A stretch of 64,000 nt of DNA from Bradyrhizobium sp. LHD-71 (GCF_031157255.1 NZ_JAVIFX010000033.1:1-64000), one strand, 5' to 3'; counted from the first letter of the stretch, positions 25,644 through 34,309 are shown. Program-made: numbers and translations. Notes: generated by a model from the letters alone, not told the origin.

Positions 25644-27245
25644 TCACCCCCTCGCCAACGCCAGCGCCTCCGGCGTGTCGATGTCGAGGAAGGCGCTCTG
25701 CCCGTCCGTCTCGACCTCGACGACCGCCTCGGCATGGCGCGCGATCATGTGACGCGCGCCGACATCGCCCTCGAGTGTCATCAGCTCATCGAAGAAACGG
25801 CGCGACCACAGCACCGGATTACCGCGGCGGCCTTCCGCGGCCGGCACTGCGATCAGCGCGCCCTTGTCCGGCGCAAGCGCGTCGATCAGGCGGTCAATCA
25901 GGTTGGCGTCCACGCGCGGCATGTCGCCGAGGCAGATCACTGCGCCATCGGCCTCGGCAGGCACGGCGGCGATGCCGACCTTCACCGAACTGGCAATTCC
26001 CGCGGCGAAATCCGGATTGGCCACGAAGTTGACGTTCAGCCCCTGCAGCGCCGCGCGGACCTTGTCGGCCTGGTGCCCGGTCACGACAATGACTGTTCCG
26101 GCGTGCGAGGCGAGCGCCTGCTCAGCGACGATCCGCACCAGCGGCTTGCCATGCAAGGTCTCCAACAGCTTGTTCGGCCCGCCCATCCGGCTCGAGCGCC
26201 CGGCTGCGAGAACGACCGCGGTCACATTGCGATTGCTGTCTGCGCCGGAAACGACGCGCGGCTGCGGACGAGTGACGATCTCCATCAACAACCCGCCGAC
26301 CCCGAGACCCGTAATGTCCTCGCGCGTCACAGGAAGTCCCGCCAGGAGGCGCATGAGAATCCAGTCGAAACCGTTTTCCTTCGGTGAGCGCGCGCAGCCT
26401 GGCGCGCCCAGCACCGGCGCGCCGTTCACCTGCCCGACCAGCATCAGATTGCCGGGATCAACCGGCATGCCGAAATGTTCGACCGTGCCGCCGGCACGCT
26501 CGATCGCAGCCGGAATCACGTCGCGCCGGTCGGCGATCGCCGAGGCACCGAACACGATCACGAGCTCGGCGCCCGCGGAGAACATCTCGGCGATCGCAGC
26601 GGTCAATTCCTTCTCGTCGTGCGAGATGCGCTTCTCGGCGACGATGCCGGCCCCCGCGGGCGCCAGGCGCTGCGCCGTGACCTGCAGGGTCTTCTCGACG
26701 ACCTTCGCCGCAAGCCCGGGCAGCAGTGTCGAGACGATGCCGACCTTCCTGATGCGATAAGGCGCGATCCGAAGCGCCTCGCGCGTCGCCGCACTGACGG
26801 CTTCGTCGCGCAACTGCGCCGGCATGCCGAACGGTACAATCTTGACGGTGGCGATCATCTCGCCTTCGACCACCGGCTTGAAGTTCGGAAGAGTGGCCAG
26901 CGTGATCGCCTCGTCGACGCGATTGATGCGGTCGACCGCGGCGCGGTCGACAACAAGCACGCCGGGCGCAGCCGCGAACAGGTTGGAACGGCCGGTGAAG
27001 GCCCGTTCGACGGTGACCCCCTCGCCGCCGATCGCCTGCGCGATGCTGGCCGCCGCCTCGTCCTCGGAGATGTCACCCTGCTCGAGCTGCGCAACGACGA
27101 TTTCGCCGACGCCGGCCTTCGCCAGTGCCTCCACTTCGGCCGCGCCGATCAGCGTGCCCTTCTTCAGCACAAGGCCGTTCTGGCGAATGCTATGGACCGT
27201 GACGCCGCCGATCGCTTCGGGCGGCTTCATCGCGCCGAACTTCAT
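25644..27245 (-). CDS. MoeA-like molybdopterin-binding / MobA-like nucleotidyltransferase fusion
   Basis: A 533-residue two-domain protein, last gene of the cox-type cluster. The N-terminal 340 residues resemble a molybdopterin-binding (MoeA/MoaB-like) module (LVIVFGASAIADRRDVIPAAIERAGGTVEHFGMPVDPGNLMLVG). The C-terminal 190 residues are a MobA/MocA-type nucleotidyltransferase with VVLAAGRSSRMGGPNKLL, ICLGDMPRV and GNPVLWSRRFFDEL. It probably prepares the molybdenum cytosine dinucleotide cofactor used by CO-dehydrogenase/xanthine-dehydrogenase-type enzymes. Its ATG overlaps the XdhC-family stop by 4 bases. Confidence 0.88.
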   Translation of the reverse strand: MKFGAMKPPEAIGGVTVHSIRQNGLVLKKGTLIGAAEVEALAKAGVGEIVVAQLEQGDISEDEAAASIAQAIGGEGVTVERAFTGRSNLFAAAPGVLVVDRAAVDRINRVDEAITLATLPNFKPVVEGEMIATVKIVPFGMPAQLRDEAVSAATREALRIAPYRIRKVGIVSTLLPGLAAKVVEKTLQVTAQRLAPAGAGIVAEKRISHDEKELTAAIAEMFSAGAELVIVFGASAIADRRDVIPAAIERAGGTVEHFGMPVDPGNLMLVGQVNGAPVLGAPGCARSPKENGFDWILMRLLAGLPVTREDITGLGVGGLLMEIVTRPQPRVVSGADSNRNVTAVVLAAGRSSRMGGPNKLLETLHGKPLVRIVAEQALASHAGTVIVVTGHQADKVRAALQGLNVNFVANPDFAAGIASSVKVGIAAVPAEADGAVICLGDMPRVDANLIDRLIDALAPDKGALIAVPAAEGRRGNPVLWSRRFFDELMTLEGDVGARHMIARHAEAVVEVETDGQSAFLDIDTPEALALARG

Positions 27246-27955
27246 GCGGGTTCTTTCACTTTAGCTGCAGCCGCGTCCTTCGGCATGCGCAAAGTCGCCG
27301 TGATCTCCGCCATGATCGCAACGGCGATCTCGGCCGGCGAGACCGCACCGATAGCAAGCCCGATCGGCGCGTGAATGCGCGCCAGTGCGGGCTCGGAAAC
27401 GCCCTGCTGCTTCAGTCGCTCGATGCGCTTTGCGTGAGTTTTGCGCGAGCCGAGAGCGCCGATGTAGAAGCACTTCCTTTCGAGCGCGTGCGTCAGCGCC
27501 GGATCGTCGATCTTCGGATCGTGCGTCAGCGCGACAAAGGCGGTGTAGGGATCGACGTTGAGCTGCGGCAGCGCCACATCCGGCCATTCGGCGATCAATG
27601 GAATATCGGGAAAGCGCTCGGGGCTTGCGAATGCCGTGCGCGGGTCGACCACGGTCACGTCATAGTCGAGCGCGCGCGCCATCGGCGCCAGCGCCTGGCT
27701 GATGTGAACCGCGCCGATCATCACGAGCTTCGCAGTTGGCGCATGCACGGTGATGAACAGCTTGCGACCGTTCACTTCGACCATGCCGCTTTTGCCCATG
27801 CGAAGATGCCGGTCGAGCTCGCCGCTGAGCTCGTCGGCGGCGATATCCTTCGCCTTCACCAGCCGCTGCTCGCCGCTGGCCATGTCGGTCACGACAAGCG
27901 CCGGCCGTCGCGCGGCGCGCTCCGCGTTCAATTGGGCGAGCGTTTCTGCCTTCAC
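27242..27955 (-). CDS. XdhC/CoxI family protein, long form with Rossmann domain
   Basis: A 237-residue XdhC-family maturation factor. The N-terminal third carries a reduced XdhC/CoxI segment (GKSGMVEVNGRKLFITVHAP). The rest is the XdhC C-terminal Rossmann-like domain (LVMIGAVHISQALAPMARALDYDVTVVDPR, then FYIGALGSRKTHAKRIERL and IHAPIGLAIGAVSPAEIAVAIMAEI). XdhC-type proteins bind the Mo cofactor and help its sulfuration and insertion. It starts at the GTG at 27955 inside the GTGA overlap with the preceding short XdhC gene and ends in an ATGA overlap with the fusion gene. Confidence 0.88.
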   Translation of the reverse strand: MKAETLAQLNAERAARRPALVVTDMASGEQRLVKAKDIAADELSGELDRHLRMGKSGMVEVNGRKLFITVHAPTAKLVMIGAVHISQALAPMARALDYDVTVVDPRTAFASPERFPDIPLIAEWPDVALPQLNVDPYTAFVALTHDPKIDDPALTHALERKCFYIGALGSRKTHAKRIERLKQQGVSEPALARIHAPIGLAIGAVSPAEIAVAIMAEITATLRMPKDAAAAKVKEPA

Positions 27956-28278
27956 GACCCGACCTTCTCGACAAACACACGAATGGTGCCCCCGCAGGAC
28001 AGGCCGACGTTCCACGCGGTCTCGTCGGCGACGCCGAACTCCAGCATCTTTGGCTGGCCGCTCGAGATCACATCCAGCGCCTCGGTGACGACGGCGCCTT
28101 CGACGCAGCCTCCGGAGACGGATCCAAGGAATGTCCCCTCGTCGTTGATGACGAGATGCGAGCCGGTCGGCCGTGGCGCCGAGCCCCAGGTCTCGACCAC
28201 GGTCGCAAGTGCAACGCCGTGGCCGGCCTTCTTCCAGTCTTCTGCAATCTTCAGGATATCGTCGTCGCGGCTGAGCAT
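27952..28278 (-). CDS. XdhC/CoxI family protein, short form
   Basis: A 108-residue protein consisting only of the XdhC_CoxI domain: VALATVVETWGSAPRPTGSHLVI, then GSVSGGCVEGAVVTEAL and a C-terminal LSCGGTIRVFVE. The two Cys residues (SGGC and SCGG) are the family hallmark used in cofactor sulfur handling. The start is the ATG at 28278; the longer reading upstream passes through the palindrome at 28299-28396. Together with the next gene it makes up the split XdhC pair. Confidence 0.88.
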   Translation of the reverse strand: MLSRDDDILKIAEDWKKAGHGVALATVVETWGSAPRPTGSHLVINDEGTFLGSVSGGCVEGAVVTEALDVISSGQPKMLEFGVADETAWNVGLSCGGTIRVFVEKVGS

Positions 28279-28298
28279 TGCTCTCTCCCACTTTGATG

Positions 28299-28396
28299 CG
28301 TCATGCCCGCGAAGGCGGACATCCAGTACCCCGCAGCGTAGTGATCCGTCCGCTGACGCTCTGGAATACCGGGTCCCCGCCTTCGCGGAGACGACG
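28299..28396. repeat. REP-like palindrome between coxE and xdhC
   Basis: The left end CGTCATGCCCGCGAAGGCGG and the right end CCCCGCCTTCGCGGAGACGA are near-complementary. It lies between the coxE stop and the short xdhC start, so it would form a hairpin in the operon mRNA and could tune expression of the last three genes. It is related to 2131-2217. Confidence 0.8.
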
Positions 28397-28428
28397 ATAA
28401 GAGTGATACGGCTTTCTCCCAAACTATC

Positions 28429-29631
28429 TTAGGCGGCGGACCTCTGATCGAACCGTCCGCGCGGGGGCGCGGCGGACAGCGCTTCGATCAATTCGCCCAT
28501 CGACTTTAGATTGTGTACCGGGCGGAATTCGTCAACATGCGGCAGCATCATTTTGACGCCTTGCGCCTTCGGCTCGAAGCCGGAATAGCGCAACAGCGGG
28601 TTGAGCCAGACCAGCCGGCGGCAGGAGCGATGCAGCCGGTCCATCTCGAAGCCGAGCCGCTGGTCGGCCTCGCGCTCCAGCCCGTCGGTGATGAGCAGCA
28701 CGATGGCGCCCTGCCCCAGCACGCGGCGCCCCCACAGTTTGTTGAATGCATGCAGCGACGGCGCGATGCGGGTGCCACCTGACCAGTCTTCCACTAGCGC
28801 CGAGCAGCGCGCCAGTGCGTCGTCCGGATCGCGCGCGCGCAACGCACGGGTGATGTTGGTCAGCCGTGTGCCAAAGAGAAAGACCGAGACGCGCTTGCGG
28901 GCATCGGTGACCGCATGCAGGAAATGCAGGAACAGACGCGTGTACTCGCTCATCGAGCCGGAGATATCGAGCAGCGCCACGATCGGCACCGGCTTCTCGA
29001 CATGACCGAGGCGGTGAAAGTTGACGATCTCGCCGCCGGTCCGCAGCGAGCCGCGCAGCGTCCGCCTGAGGTCCAGCCTTCGGCCGTGCGGCGTCGGCTG
29101 GAAGCGCCGCGTTGGCTTTTCGGCGAGCGGCAGCGTCATCCGCTGCACGGCGCGGGTCACGGCCTCGATCTCCGCCGCGCTCATCTGCGCGAAATCCTTG
29201 GTCTGCAGAACCTCCTCGTCAGAGACGGAAAGCTGCATCTCCTCCACGGTGCTTTCGCGCTCATGCACCATGTCGCGCTGCGCCAATGCCTCCTGCACGC
29301 GGCGTGAGGCCGGCGGCGGCGGCTTTTGCTCGGGCTGACCCGGCAGCGGCACGCTGTCGACGAGTTGGTCCCAGTCCTGCATCGCGCGGAAGAAGATATC
29401 GAAGGCTTGCGCAAAGATCGCTGCATGCTCATGCCGCTTGACGAACACGCTTTCCAGCGCCGTGAACACATCGGAGCGGTTGCCGAGACCGACCACCTGC
29501 AGCGCCTTCAGGGCGTCTATCGTCGCGCCCGGCCCGACAGGCATGCCGGCAGCGCGCAACGCGCGCGCGAAACCAATGATGTTGTCGGCGATGACGCCTT
29601 TCGTCTGTGGTTCTGCGACGCCGTCCGGCAT
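28429..29631 (-). CDS. coxE: CoxE-like VWA-domain protein
   Basis: A 400-residue von Willebrand factor A domain protein. The metal-ion-dependent adhesion motif DISGS is seen in PIVALLDISGSMSEYTRLF near residue 230, and the C-terminal NLKSMGELIEAL end is typical. CoxE and the AAA+ partner CoxD act in maturing the Mo/Cu active site of aerobic CO dehydrogenase. The gene starts 7 bases after coxD. The symbol follows the cox nomenclature by family and context. Confidence 0.9.
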   Translation of the reverse strand: MPDGVAEPQTKGVIADNIIGFARALRAAGMPVGPGATIDALKALQVVGLGNRSDVFTALESVFVKRHEHAAIFAQAFDIFFRAMQDWDQLVDSVPLPGQPEQKPPPPASRRVQEALAQRDMVHERESTVEEMQLSVSDEEVLQTKDFAQMSAAEIEAVTRAVQRMTLPLAEKPTRRFQPTPHGRRLDLRRTLRGSLRTGGEIVNFHRLGHVEKPVPIVALLDISGSMSEYTRLFLHFLHAVTDARKRVSVFLFGTRLTNITRALRARDPDDALARCSALVEDWSGGTRIAPSLHAFNKLWGRRVLGQGAIVLLITDGLEREADQRLGFEMDRLHRSCRRLVWLNPLLRYSGFEPKAQGVKMMLPHVDEFRPVHNLKSMGELIEALSAAPPRGRFDQRSAA

Positions 29632-29638
29632 GCGCGAC

Positions 29639-30556
29639 CTACCTGGATTTGCCGGCGAGCGCTGTCTCGAGCGTCTTCGTCAGGGCCTCGCCCTGCATGC
29701 GGGAGATGTCGTCCTGATACTTCAGCAGCGCGCCGAGCGAGTCGCCGACGACCTGCGGCGTCAGCGTTTTGGCGTCGAGCTCGCGCAATGCTGTCGCCCA
29801 GTCCAGGGTTTCCGCAACGCCAGGGGGCTTGAACAGGTCCTCTTCGCGCACCGCCTGGACGAAGGCAACGACCTGCTCCGACAGTCTGGCCGAGATCCCC
29901 GAGACGCGCGACTTGACGATGGCGATCTCGCGCTCGGCGGACGGATAGTCGACCCAATGATATAGACATCGCCGCTTCAGCGCGTCATGGATTTCCCTGG
30001 TCCGGTTCGAGGTGACGATGACGATCGGCGGCTTGGGCGCTTTGACGGTCCCGAACTCCGGGATGGTCACCTGAAAATCCGACAGGATTTCCAGAAGGAA
30101 CGCTTCGAACGCCTCATCCGCGCGATCGAGCTCGTCGATCAGCAGCACCGGCGCGCCGGCCGCATCCGGCTCGAGCGCCTGTAACAGCGGCCGCTTGATC
30201 AGGTATTGCTCGGCGAACACGTCGTGCGACAGTCGCTCGCGGTCGGTTTCGCCGGTTGCCTCCGCCATCCGAATGGCGATCATCTGCGCTGCGCTGTTCC
30301 ACTCGTAGACGGCGGATGAAACATCGAGGCCTTCGTAGCACTGCAGGCGGATCAATTTGCGCCCGAGTGCGACAGACAACACCTTTGCGATCTCGGTCTT
30401 GCCGACACCCGCCTCTCCCTCGAGAAACAGCGGCCGCCCCATCTTCAGCGACAGGAACGTCACCGTCGCGAGCGCCCGCTCGGCGAGATAGCCGTGCTTC
30501 AACAACAGGTCGAGCGTCGCATCGACCGAGTTCGGAACTGCGGATGCCGCAATCAT
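29639..30556 (-). CDS. coxD: CoxD-like MoxR-family AAA+ ATPase
   Basis: A 305-residue AAA+ ATPase of the MoxR family: Walker A GEAGVGKTEIAK near residues 48-59, Walker B VLLIDELDRAD near 138-148, and sensor 1 in PIVIVTSNRTREI. In the CO dehydrogenase system CoxD remodels the apo-enzyme while the active-site metal-sulfur centre is built. It is followed immediately by coxE and preceded by coxM (29-base gap). Confidence 0.93.
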   Translation of the reverse strand: MIAASAVPNSVDATLDLLLKHGYLAERALATVTFLSLKMGRPLFLEGEAGVGKTEIAKVLSVALGRKLIRLQCYEGLDVSSAVYEWNSAAQMIAIRMAEATGETDRERLSHDVFAEQYLIKRPLLQALEPDAAGAPVLLIDELDRADEAFEAFLLEILSDFQVTIPEFGTVKAPKPPIVIVTSNRTREIHDALKRRCLYHWVDYPSAEREIAIVKSRVSGISARLSEQVVAFVQAVREEDLFKPPGVAETLDWATALRELDAKTLTPQVVGDSLGALLKYQDDISRMQGEALTKTLETALAGKSR

Positions 30557-30585
30557 GGTTCAACCTGCGACGCCGGAGCGCCGCC

Positions 30586-31386
30586 TCAAGCGTTCGCCGC
30601 CTCGACGGCGCGGCGCGCGATCACGCCGATCAGATGCGCACGATATTCGGCACTGCCGTGCAGGTCGCTATTGAGCCCGTCGGCCGAGACGGTCAGACCG
30701 TCGAGCGATTTTGGAGAAAAGCGCTTCTTCAGAGCCTCCTCGAACTGCGGCACACGGAACACGCCGTCGCCGCCGGCGCCGGTGACCGCGACCCGCACCT
30801 CTGACGGGCGCTTGGCGACGAACACCCCGACGAGCGCGTAGCGCGAGGCCTGGTTGCGAAACTTGATGTAGGCTGCCTTCTTCGGCACCGGAAACTGTAC
30901 CCGGGTGATGATTTCGTCCGGCGCGAGCGCTGTCGTGAATAGTCCTTGAAAAAACTCCTCCGGCTTCAGCTTGCGCTTGTTGGTGACGACGGTGGCGTCA
31001 AGCGCCATCACAGCCGCCGGATAGTCCGCCGTCGGATCGTTGTTGGCGAGCGAGCCGCCGATCGTGCCCATGTGGCGCACGGCCGGATCGCCGATCATCG
31101 AGGCAAGGTTGGCAAGCGAAGGAATATTCGCCTTGACGATCGCCGAGTTTGCCACGCTCGCGTGACGAGCCATCGCGCCGATCACCAGCGAGCGCCCCTT
31201 CATCTCGATGGTATCGAGACCTTCGACCTTCGACAGATCGATCAGTTGTGCAGGCCGCGCGAGCCGCTGCTTCATCACCGGCACAAGCGTGTGGCCGCCA
31301 GCGATCAGCTTCGCATCCTCGGTCTTGGCCAGAAGATTTGCAGCCTGACGCACCGTGGCGGGACGGGAGAATTTGAATTCGTACAT
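30586..31386 (-). CDS. coxM: CoxM-like FAD-binding subunit of a molybdenum hydroxylase
   Basis: A 266-residue FAD subunit of the CO dehydrogenase medium-chain type. The two FAD-binding motifs are present: AGGHTLVPVMK near residues 32-42 and TIGGSLANNDPTADYPAA near 108-125. It passes electrons from the FeS subunit to the quinone or another acceptor. Normally it forms a heterotrimer with CoxS and CoxL; only coxS is adjacent, 64 bases upstream, and no large subunit is encoded in the gap. Confidence 0.93.
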   Translation of the reverse strand: MYEFKFSRPATVRQAANLLAKTEDAKLIAGGHTLVPVMKQRLARPAQLIDLSKVEGLDTIEMKGRSLVIGAMARHASVANSAIVKANIPSLANLASMIGDPAVRHMGTIGGSLANNDPTADYPAAVMALDATVVTNKRKLKPEEFFQGLFTTALAPDEIITRVQFPVPKKAAYIKFRNQASRYALVGVFVAKRPSEVRVAVTGAGGDGVFRVPQFEEALKKRFSPKSLDGLTVSADGLNSDLHGSAEYRAHLIGVIARRAVEAANA

Positions 31387-31450
31387 CGTCGTATCCTTGA
31401 AGGACGGCTCAGTCGGATGCGGACTTACAACTTACCTATTCACCTAGCAT

Positions 31451-31936
31451 TTACGCCGGCTTTGCCATTGCCTTGGCGCCGGCGGCGATCGATTTGACGA
31501 TATTGTGGTAGCCGGTGCAGCGGCAGAGATTGCCCTCGAGTTCCTCGCGGATCGTGTGGTCGTCGAGATCATGGCCCTTGCGATTGACCAGATCCACCGC
31601 CGTCATGATCATGCCGGGCGTACAGAAGCCGCACTGCAAGCCGTGGTTCTCGCGGAACGCTTCCTGCATTGGATGCAGCGGCGCGCCGTCCGCCGCCAGA
31701 CCCTCGATGGTCAGCACGTCGGCGCCGTCCGCCATCACGGTCAGCGTCGTGCAGGACTTCACCGCCTTGCCGTTCACATGCACAACGCAAGCGCCGCACT
31801 GGGAAGTATCGCAGCCGACATGCGTACCGGTCAGGCGAAGGTTCTCACGCAGGAATTGAACGAGCAGCGTCCGCGGATCGATGTTCGCGGAATGAACAGT
31901 GCCGTTCACTGTAATCGAGACTTTAGCCACCAGCAT
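31451..31936 (-). CDS. coxS: CoxS-like [2Fe-2S] subunit of a molybdenum hydroxylase
   Basis: A 161-residue iron-sulfur subunit carrying the two clusters of the xanthine-oxidase/CO-dehydrogenase family: a plant-ferredoxin-type Cys set in [17 protein letters not shown] plus VKSCTT, and the second in CGFCTPGM and [11 protein letters not shown]. All eight Cys are visible. The start is the ATG at 31936 with GGAGG just upstream; a GTG two codons later is equally possible. It follows coxG by 110 bases. Confidence 0.94.
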   Translation of the reverse strand: MLVAKVSITVNGTVHSANIDPRTLLVQFLRENLRLTGTHVGCDTSQCGACVVHVNGKAVKSCTTLTVMADGADVLTIEGLAADGAPLHPMQEAFRENHGLQCGFCTPGMIMTAVDLVNRKGHDLDDHTIREELEGNLCRCTGYHNIVKSIAAGAKAMAKPA

Positions 31937-32046
31937 CTTCCTCCCTGCGGCGCTCGGGACGCGCAGCAACTGATCTTCCGGCAATCCGGCTTTTGGAAAG
32001 AGTCTAAGCTATGATAGGGGGCAATTCGGCGCTGGGCAACCGCAGG

Positions 32047-32502
32047 TCACGGTTGCTTGCCCTGCACGGCTTCGGCGAAATTCGCGAAGAACTCATCCGC
32101 CAGTTTCTTGGCCGAGCCGTTGATCAGGCGCTGGCCGAGTTGCGCCAGCTTGCCGCCGATCTGCGCCTCCACGTCATAGGTCAGCGCGGTACCACCGTCC
32201 TTCTCGGCAAGCGCCACCGTCGCGCCTCCCTTGGCGAATCCGGCGACGCCGCCCTCACCCTCCCCAGAAATCTTGTAGCCGTTCGGCGGATCCAGATCGC
32301 TCAAGGTGACGCGCCCCTTGAAGCGGGCGGACACGGGCCCGACCTTCATTTTGGCCGTCGCGCGGAATTCGGTGTCGGAGACTTTCTCCAGCTCCTCACA
32401 GCCGGGAATACACGCCTTGAGAATTTCCGGATCGTTCAACTTGGCCCACACGACGTCCCGCGTGGCAGCGAGTTGATACTCGCCATTCATGGTCATCGCC
32501 AT
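32047..32502 (-). CDS. coxG: CoxG-like SRPBCC protein
   Basis: A 151-residue SRPBCC-fold protein of the CoxG family: MNGEYQLAATRDVVWAKLNDPEILKACIPGCEEL at the start, GRVTLSDLDPPNGYKISGEGEGG in the middle, and IGGKLAQLGQRLI near the end. CoxG is reported to help anchor CO dehydrogenase to the inner membrane and is also used by related Mo hydroxylases. Here it is the first gene of the cox-type array, divergent from the pcaD-like gene. Confidence 0.93.
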   Translation of the reverse strand: MAMTMNGEYQLAATRDVVWAKLNDPEILKACIPGCEELEKVSDTEFRATAKMKVGPVSARFKGRVTLSDLDPPNGYKISGEGEGGVAGFAKGGATVALAEKDGGTALTYDVEAQIGGKLAQLGQRLINGSAKKLADEFFANFAEAVQGKQP

Positions 32503-32710
32503 TGCGTCGGTCTCCGCCTCTGGTGCCGCCGATTGTCATCGCGCCGCGAGCAATCAGTCAATGGACCACTCGCCTCAAGAAAAGACAATCGCCGAAAAGT
32601 GTTGAGGGCAAATTTCTTCCACGATCTCCGCCACCGGCGAGACTGTCGACGTTCGGCGGGGTAGAATGGCGGCAACCGTTGAAAAAAACAGATTCGGGAC
32701 GGAAGCAATC

Positions 32711-33490
32711 ATGCCCATCATCGACGCCGACGGCTGTCCCCTCCATGTCGCCATCGACGGCCGGGAAGGCGGACCGACCGTCATCTTCTCCAACTCGCTT
32801 GGCTCGACGATCAGGATGTGGGAGCCGCAAGTAGCGGCGCTGGGCAGCCAGTTTCGCGTGATCCGCTACGACCGGCGCGGTCACGGCAGGTCCGGCACGG
32901 ACGGTCCCTACTCGTTCGAACGGTTCGGACGCGACGTGATAGCGATTCTCGATGCGCTCAACATTCGCACTGCGCACTGGTGCGGTTTATCGATGGGCGG
33001 CATGGTTGGCCAGTGGCTCGGCGCCAATGCCGCCGAGCGGTTCGACAGGATCGTGCTTGCCAACACCACGTGCCACTTTGCCGACCCGGCGCGCTTTCAG
33101 GACCGCGTCAGGGCGGTGACCGAAAACGGCATGGCAAGCATCGCCGATTCGGTGATGGCCTCGTGGCTCACGAAGGATTTCCGCGAGCGCGAGCCCGGCA
33201 TCACCGAGGAGATCCGGCGCATGTTCATTGCGACACCCGTGGAAGGATATGCCGGGTGCTGCGAAGCGCTGAGCCGCCTCGACCAGCGCGACCTGCTGCC
33301 GCGAATTTCGAGGCCTGTCTTGATCATTGCCGGCCGCCACGACACGAGCACGACCGTCGAGCAGGCCGAATTCATGCGCAAGGCGATCCCGAAAGCCAGC
33401 ATGACGCTGCTTGACGCCGCGCACCTTTCGAACGTCGAGCAGCCTTACGCATTCAACGACGCGCTCATCGGCTTTTTGACGCAGCGGTAG
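32711..33490 (+). CDS. pcaD: 3-oxoadipate enol-lactonase-like alpha/beta hydrolase
   Basis: A 259-residue alpha/beta hydrolase matching PcaD, which opens beta-ketoadipate enol-lactone in protocatechuate/catechol breakdown. The nucleophile is in CGLSMGGMVG, the Asp in AGRHDTST and the His in DAAHLSNVEQP. The ATG at 32711 follows GGACGGAAGC and gives the family's usual length; a start at 32666 would add 15 residues. No other pca genes are nearby, so it may act on another lactone or ester. Its 3' end overlaps a convergent gene by 46 bases. Confidence 0.82.
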   Translation: MPIIDADGCPLHVAIDGREGGPTVIFSNSLGSTIRMWEPQVAALGSQFRVIRYDRRGHGRSGTDGPYSFERFGRDVIAILDALNIRTAHWCGLSMGGMVGQWLGANAAERFDRIVLANTTCHFADPARFQDRVRAVTENGMASIADSVMASWLTKDFREREPGITEEIRRMFIATPVEGYAGCCEALSRLDQRDLLPRISRPVLIIAGRHDTSTTVEQAEFMRKAIPKASMTLLDAAHLSNVEQPYAFNDALIGFLTQR

Positions 33491-33972
33491 GCCGAAGCCT
33501 CACTGCACCCCGCGCCATAATTTTGCGACTCGACCACGAGCAGCACCAGACCGCCGAGCAGCAGCAGGGACTCGGTCGCATGCAGACGCAAGGCGGCGGC
33601 TTCGGCAACGGCTGCCGCCGCCGCCATGCTTGCGACGCTGACGATGCTGCCGAATAGAAGCGCCAACGTCAGCACTTCGTCACCGCCGTCGTGCTTGCCG
33701 TTCTTGCCGGGGACGGTTTGCGCGGTGAACAGCAGGAGGCAAGCCACAACGACGAATTTCACAAGCGCCAGCAGCCAGGCAAAGCGTACGGTACCAAGCG
33801 TTGCGAGATGAAAAGTGTCGTTGACGAACAGCGCCGGACCGATGTTCGCGGGCGCGTAAATGCCGCGGATGGGAAACACGACAATCTTCAGCGCCGCATT
33901 GGTCCAGGCCGGTACGAAATAGAGCGCAAGCAGCAGACCATTGATCGTCGTGATGCGCCAGCCGTGAAGCAT
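33445..33972 (-). CDS. Conserved-looking membrane protein of unknown function
   Basis: A 175-residue protein with four likely transmembrane helices: residues 9-27, 62-83, about 99-125 and 134-148. It starts MLHGWRITTINGLLLALYFVPAWTNAALKI and is rich in Leu and Ala. I do not recognise the family. The last 15 codons overlap the 3' end of the pcaD-like gene on the other strand. Its hydrophobic pattern is not the reflection of another gene over most of its length, so it is probably real. Confidence 0.65.
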   Translation of the reverse strand: MLHGWRITTINGLLLALYFVPAWTNAALKIVVFPIRGIYAPANIGPALFVNDTFHLATLGTVRFAWLLALVKFVVVACLLLFTAQTVPGKNGKHDGGDEVLTLALLFGSIVSVASMAAAAAVAEAAALRLHATESLLLLGGLVLLVVESQNYGAGCSEASAYRCVKKPMSASLNA

Positions 33973-34091
33973 TTTCGTTGCCTGTTGATCGGACCGCCAG
34001 CTAGCGCCCGTTCAATTGGGCGGGCAATTTGAACCTTTCGTTTACCTTAACTGCGCCCGCCGATGTGGATAACCCGGCAGGCGCAAAAACA

Positions 34092-34116
34092 AAGGCCCCG
34101 CTCGTTGCAGGGCCTT
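34092..34116 (-). terminator. Terminator of the Gln-rich micro-protein gene
   Basis: AAGGCCC and GGGCCTT form a stem around an 11-base loop. On the minus strand this is followed by TTGTTTTTG. It lies about 28 bases after the stop of the small gene. Confidence 0.75.
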
Positions 34117-34144
34117 CGTTTCAATTTCGCCTCGGGTCGCCGCC

Positions 34145-34309
34145 CTACTTCTGACGCGGCTCTTGCTGGCCCTGCTGACCGGGCTTGTTCTGCTCCTGCT
34201 GCTGCTGGCCGGGTTTCTGACCGCCACCCTGCTGCTGGCCGCCCTTGTGGCCGCCACCCTGCTGCTGCTGACCGGGTTTGCGATCCTGCTGATTCGGATT
34301 CTGGTTCAT
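34145..34309 (-). CDS. Small Gln/Gly-rich protein of unknown function
   Basis: A 54-residue, very hydrophilic protein (MNQNPNQQDRKPGQQQQGGG and on) made almost entirely of Gln, Gly, Lys and Pro, with repeats of the type GGQQQGGGQKPGQQQQ. The ATG at 34309 has a GGGAG ribosome site 7 bases upstream and a terminator follows the stop, so it looks like a complete single-gene unit. It should be intrinsically disordered. Possible roles include stress-related or surface functions, but none can be inferred. Confidence 0.7.
   Translation of the reverse strand: MNQNPNQQDRKPGQQQQGGGHKGGQQQGGGQKPGQQQQEQNKPGQQGQQEPRQK

Noticed and set aside
28279..28422. A longer N-terminus for the short XdhC-family gene
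   Set aside because: The extension would translate a REP-like palindrome and is not family-like; the ATG at 28278 is preferred.
31387..31450. Remnant of coxL between coxS and coxM
   Set aside because: Only 64 bases, with no large-subunit-like reading in any frame.
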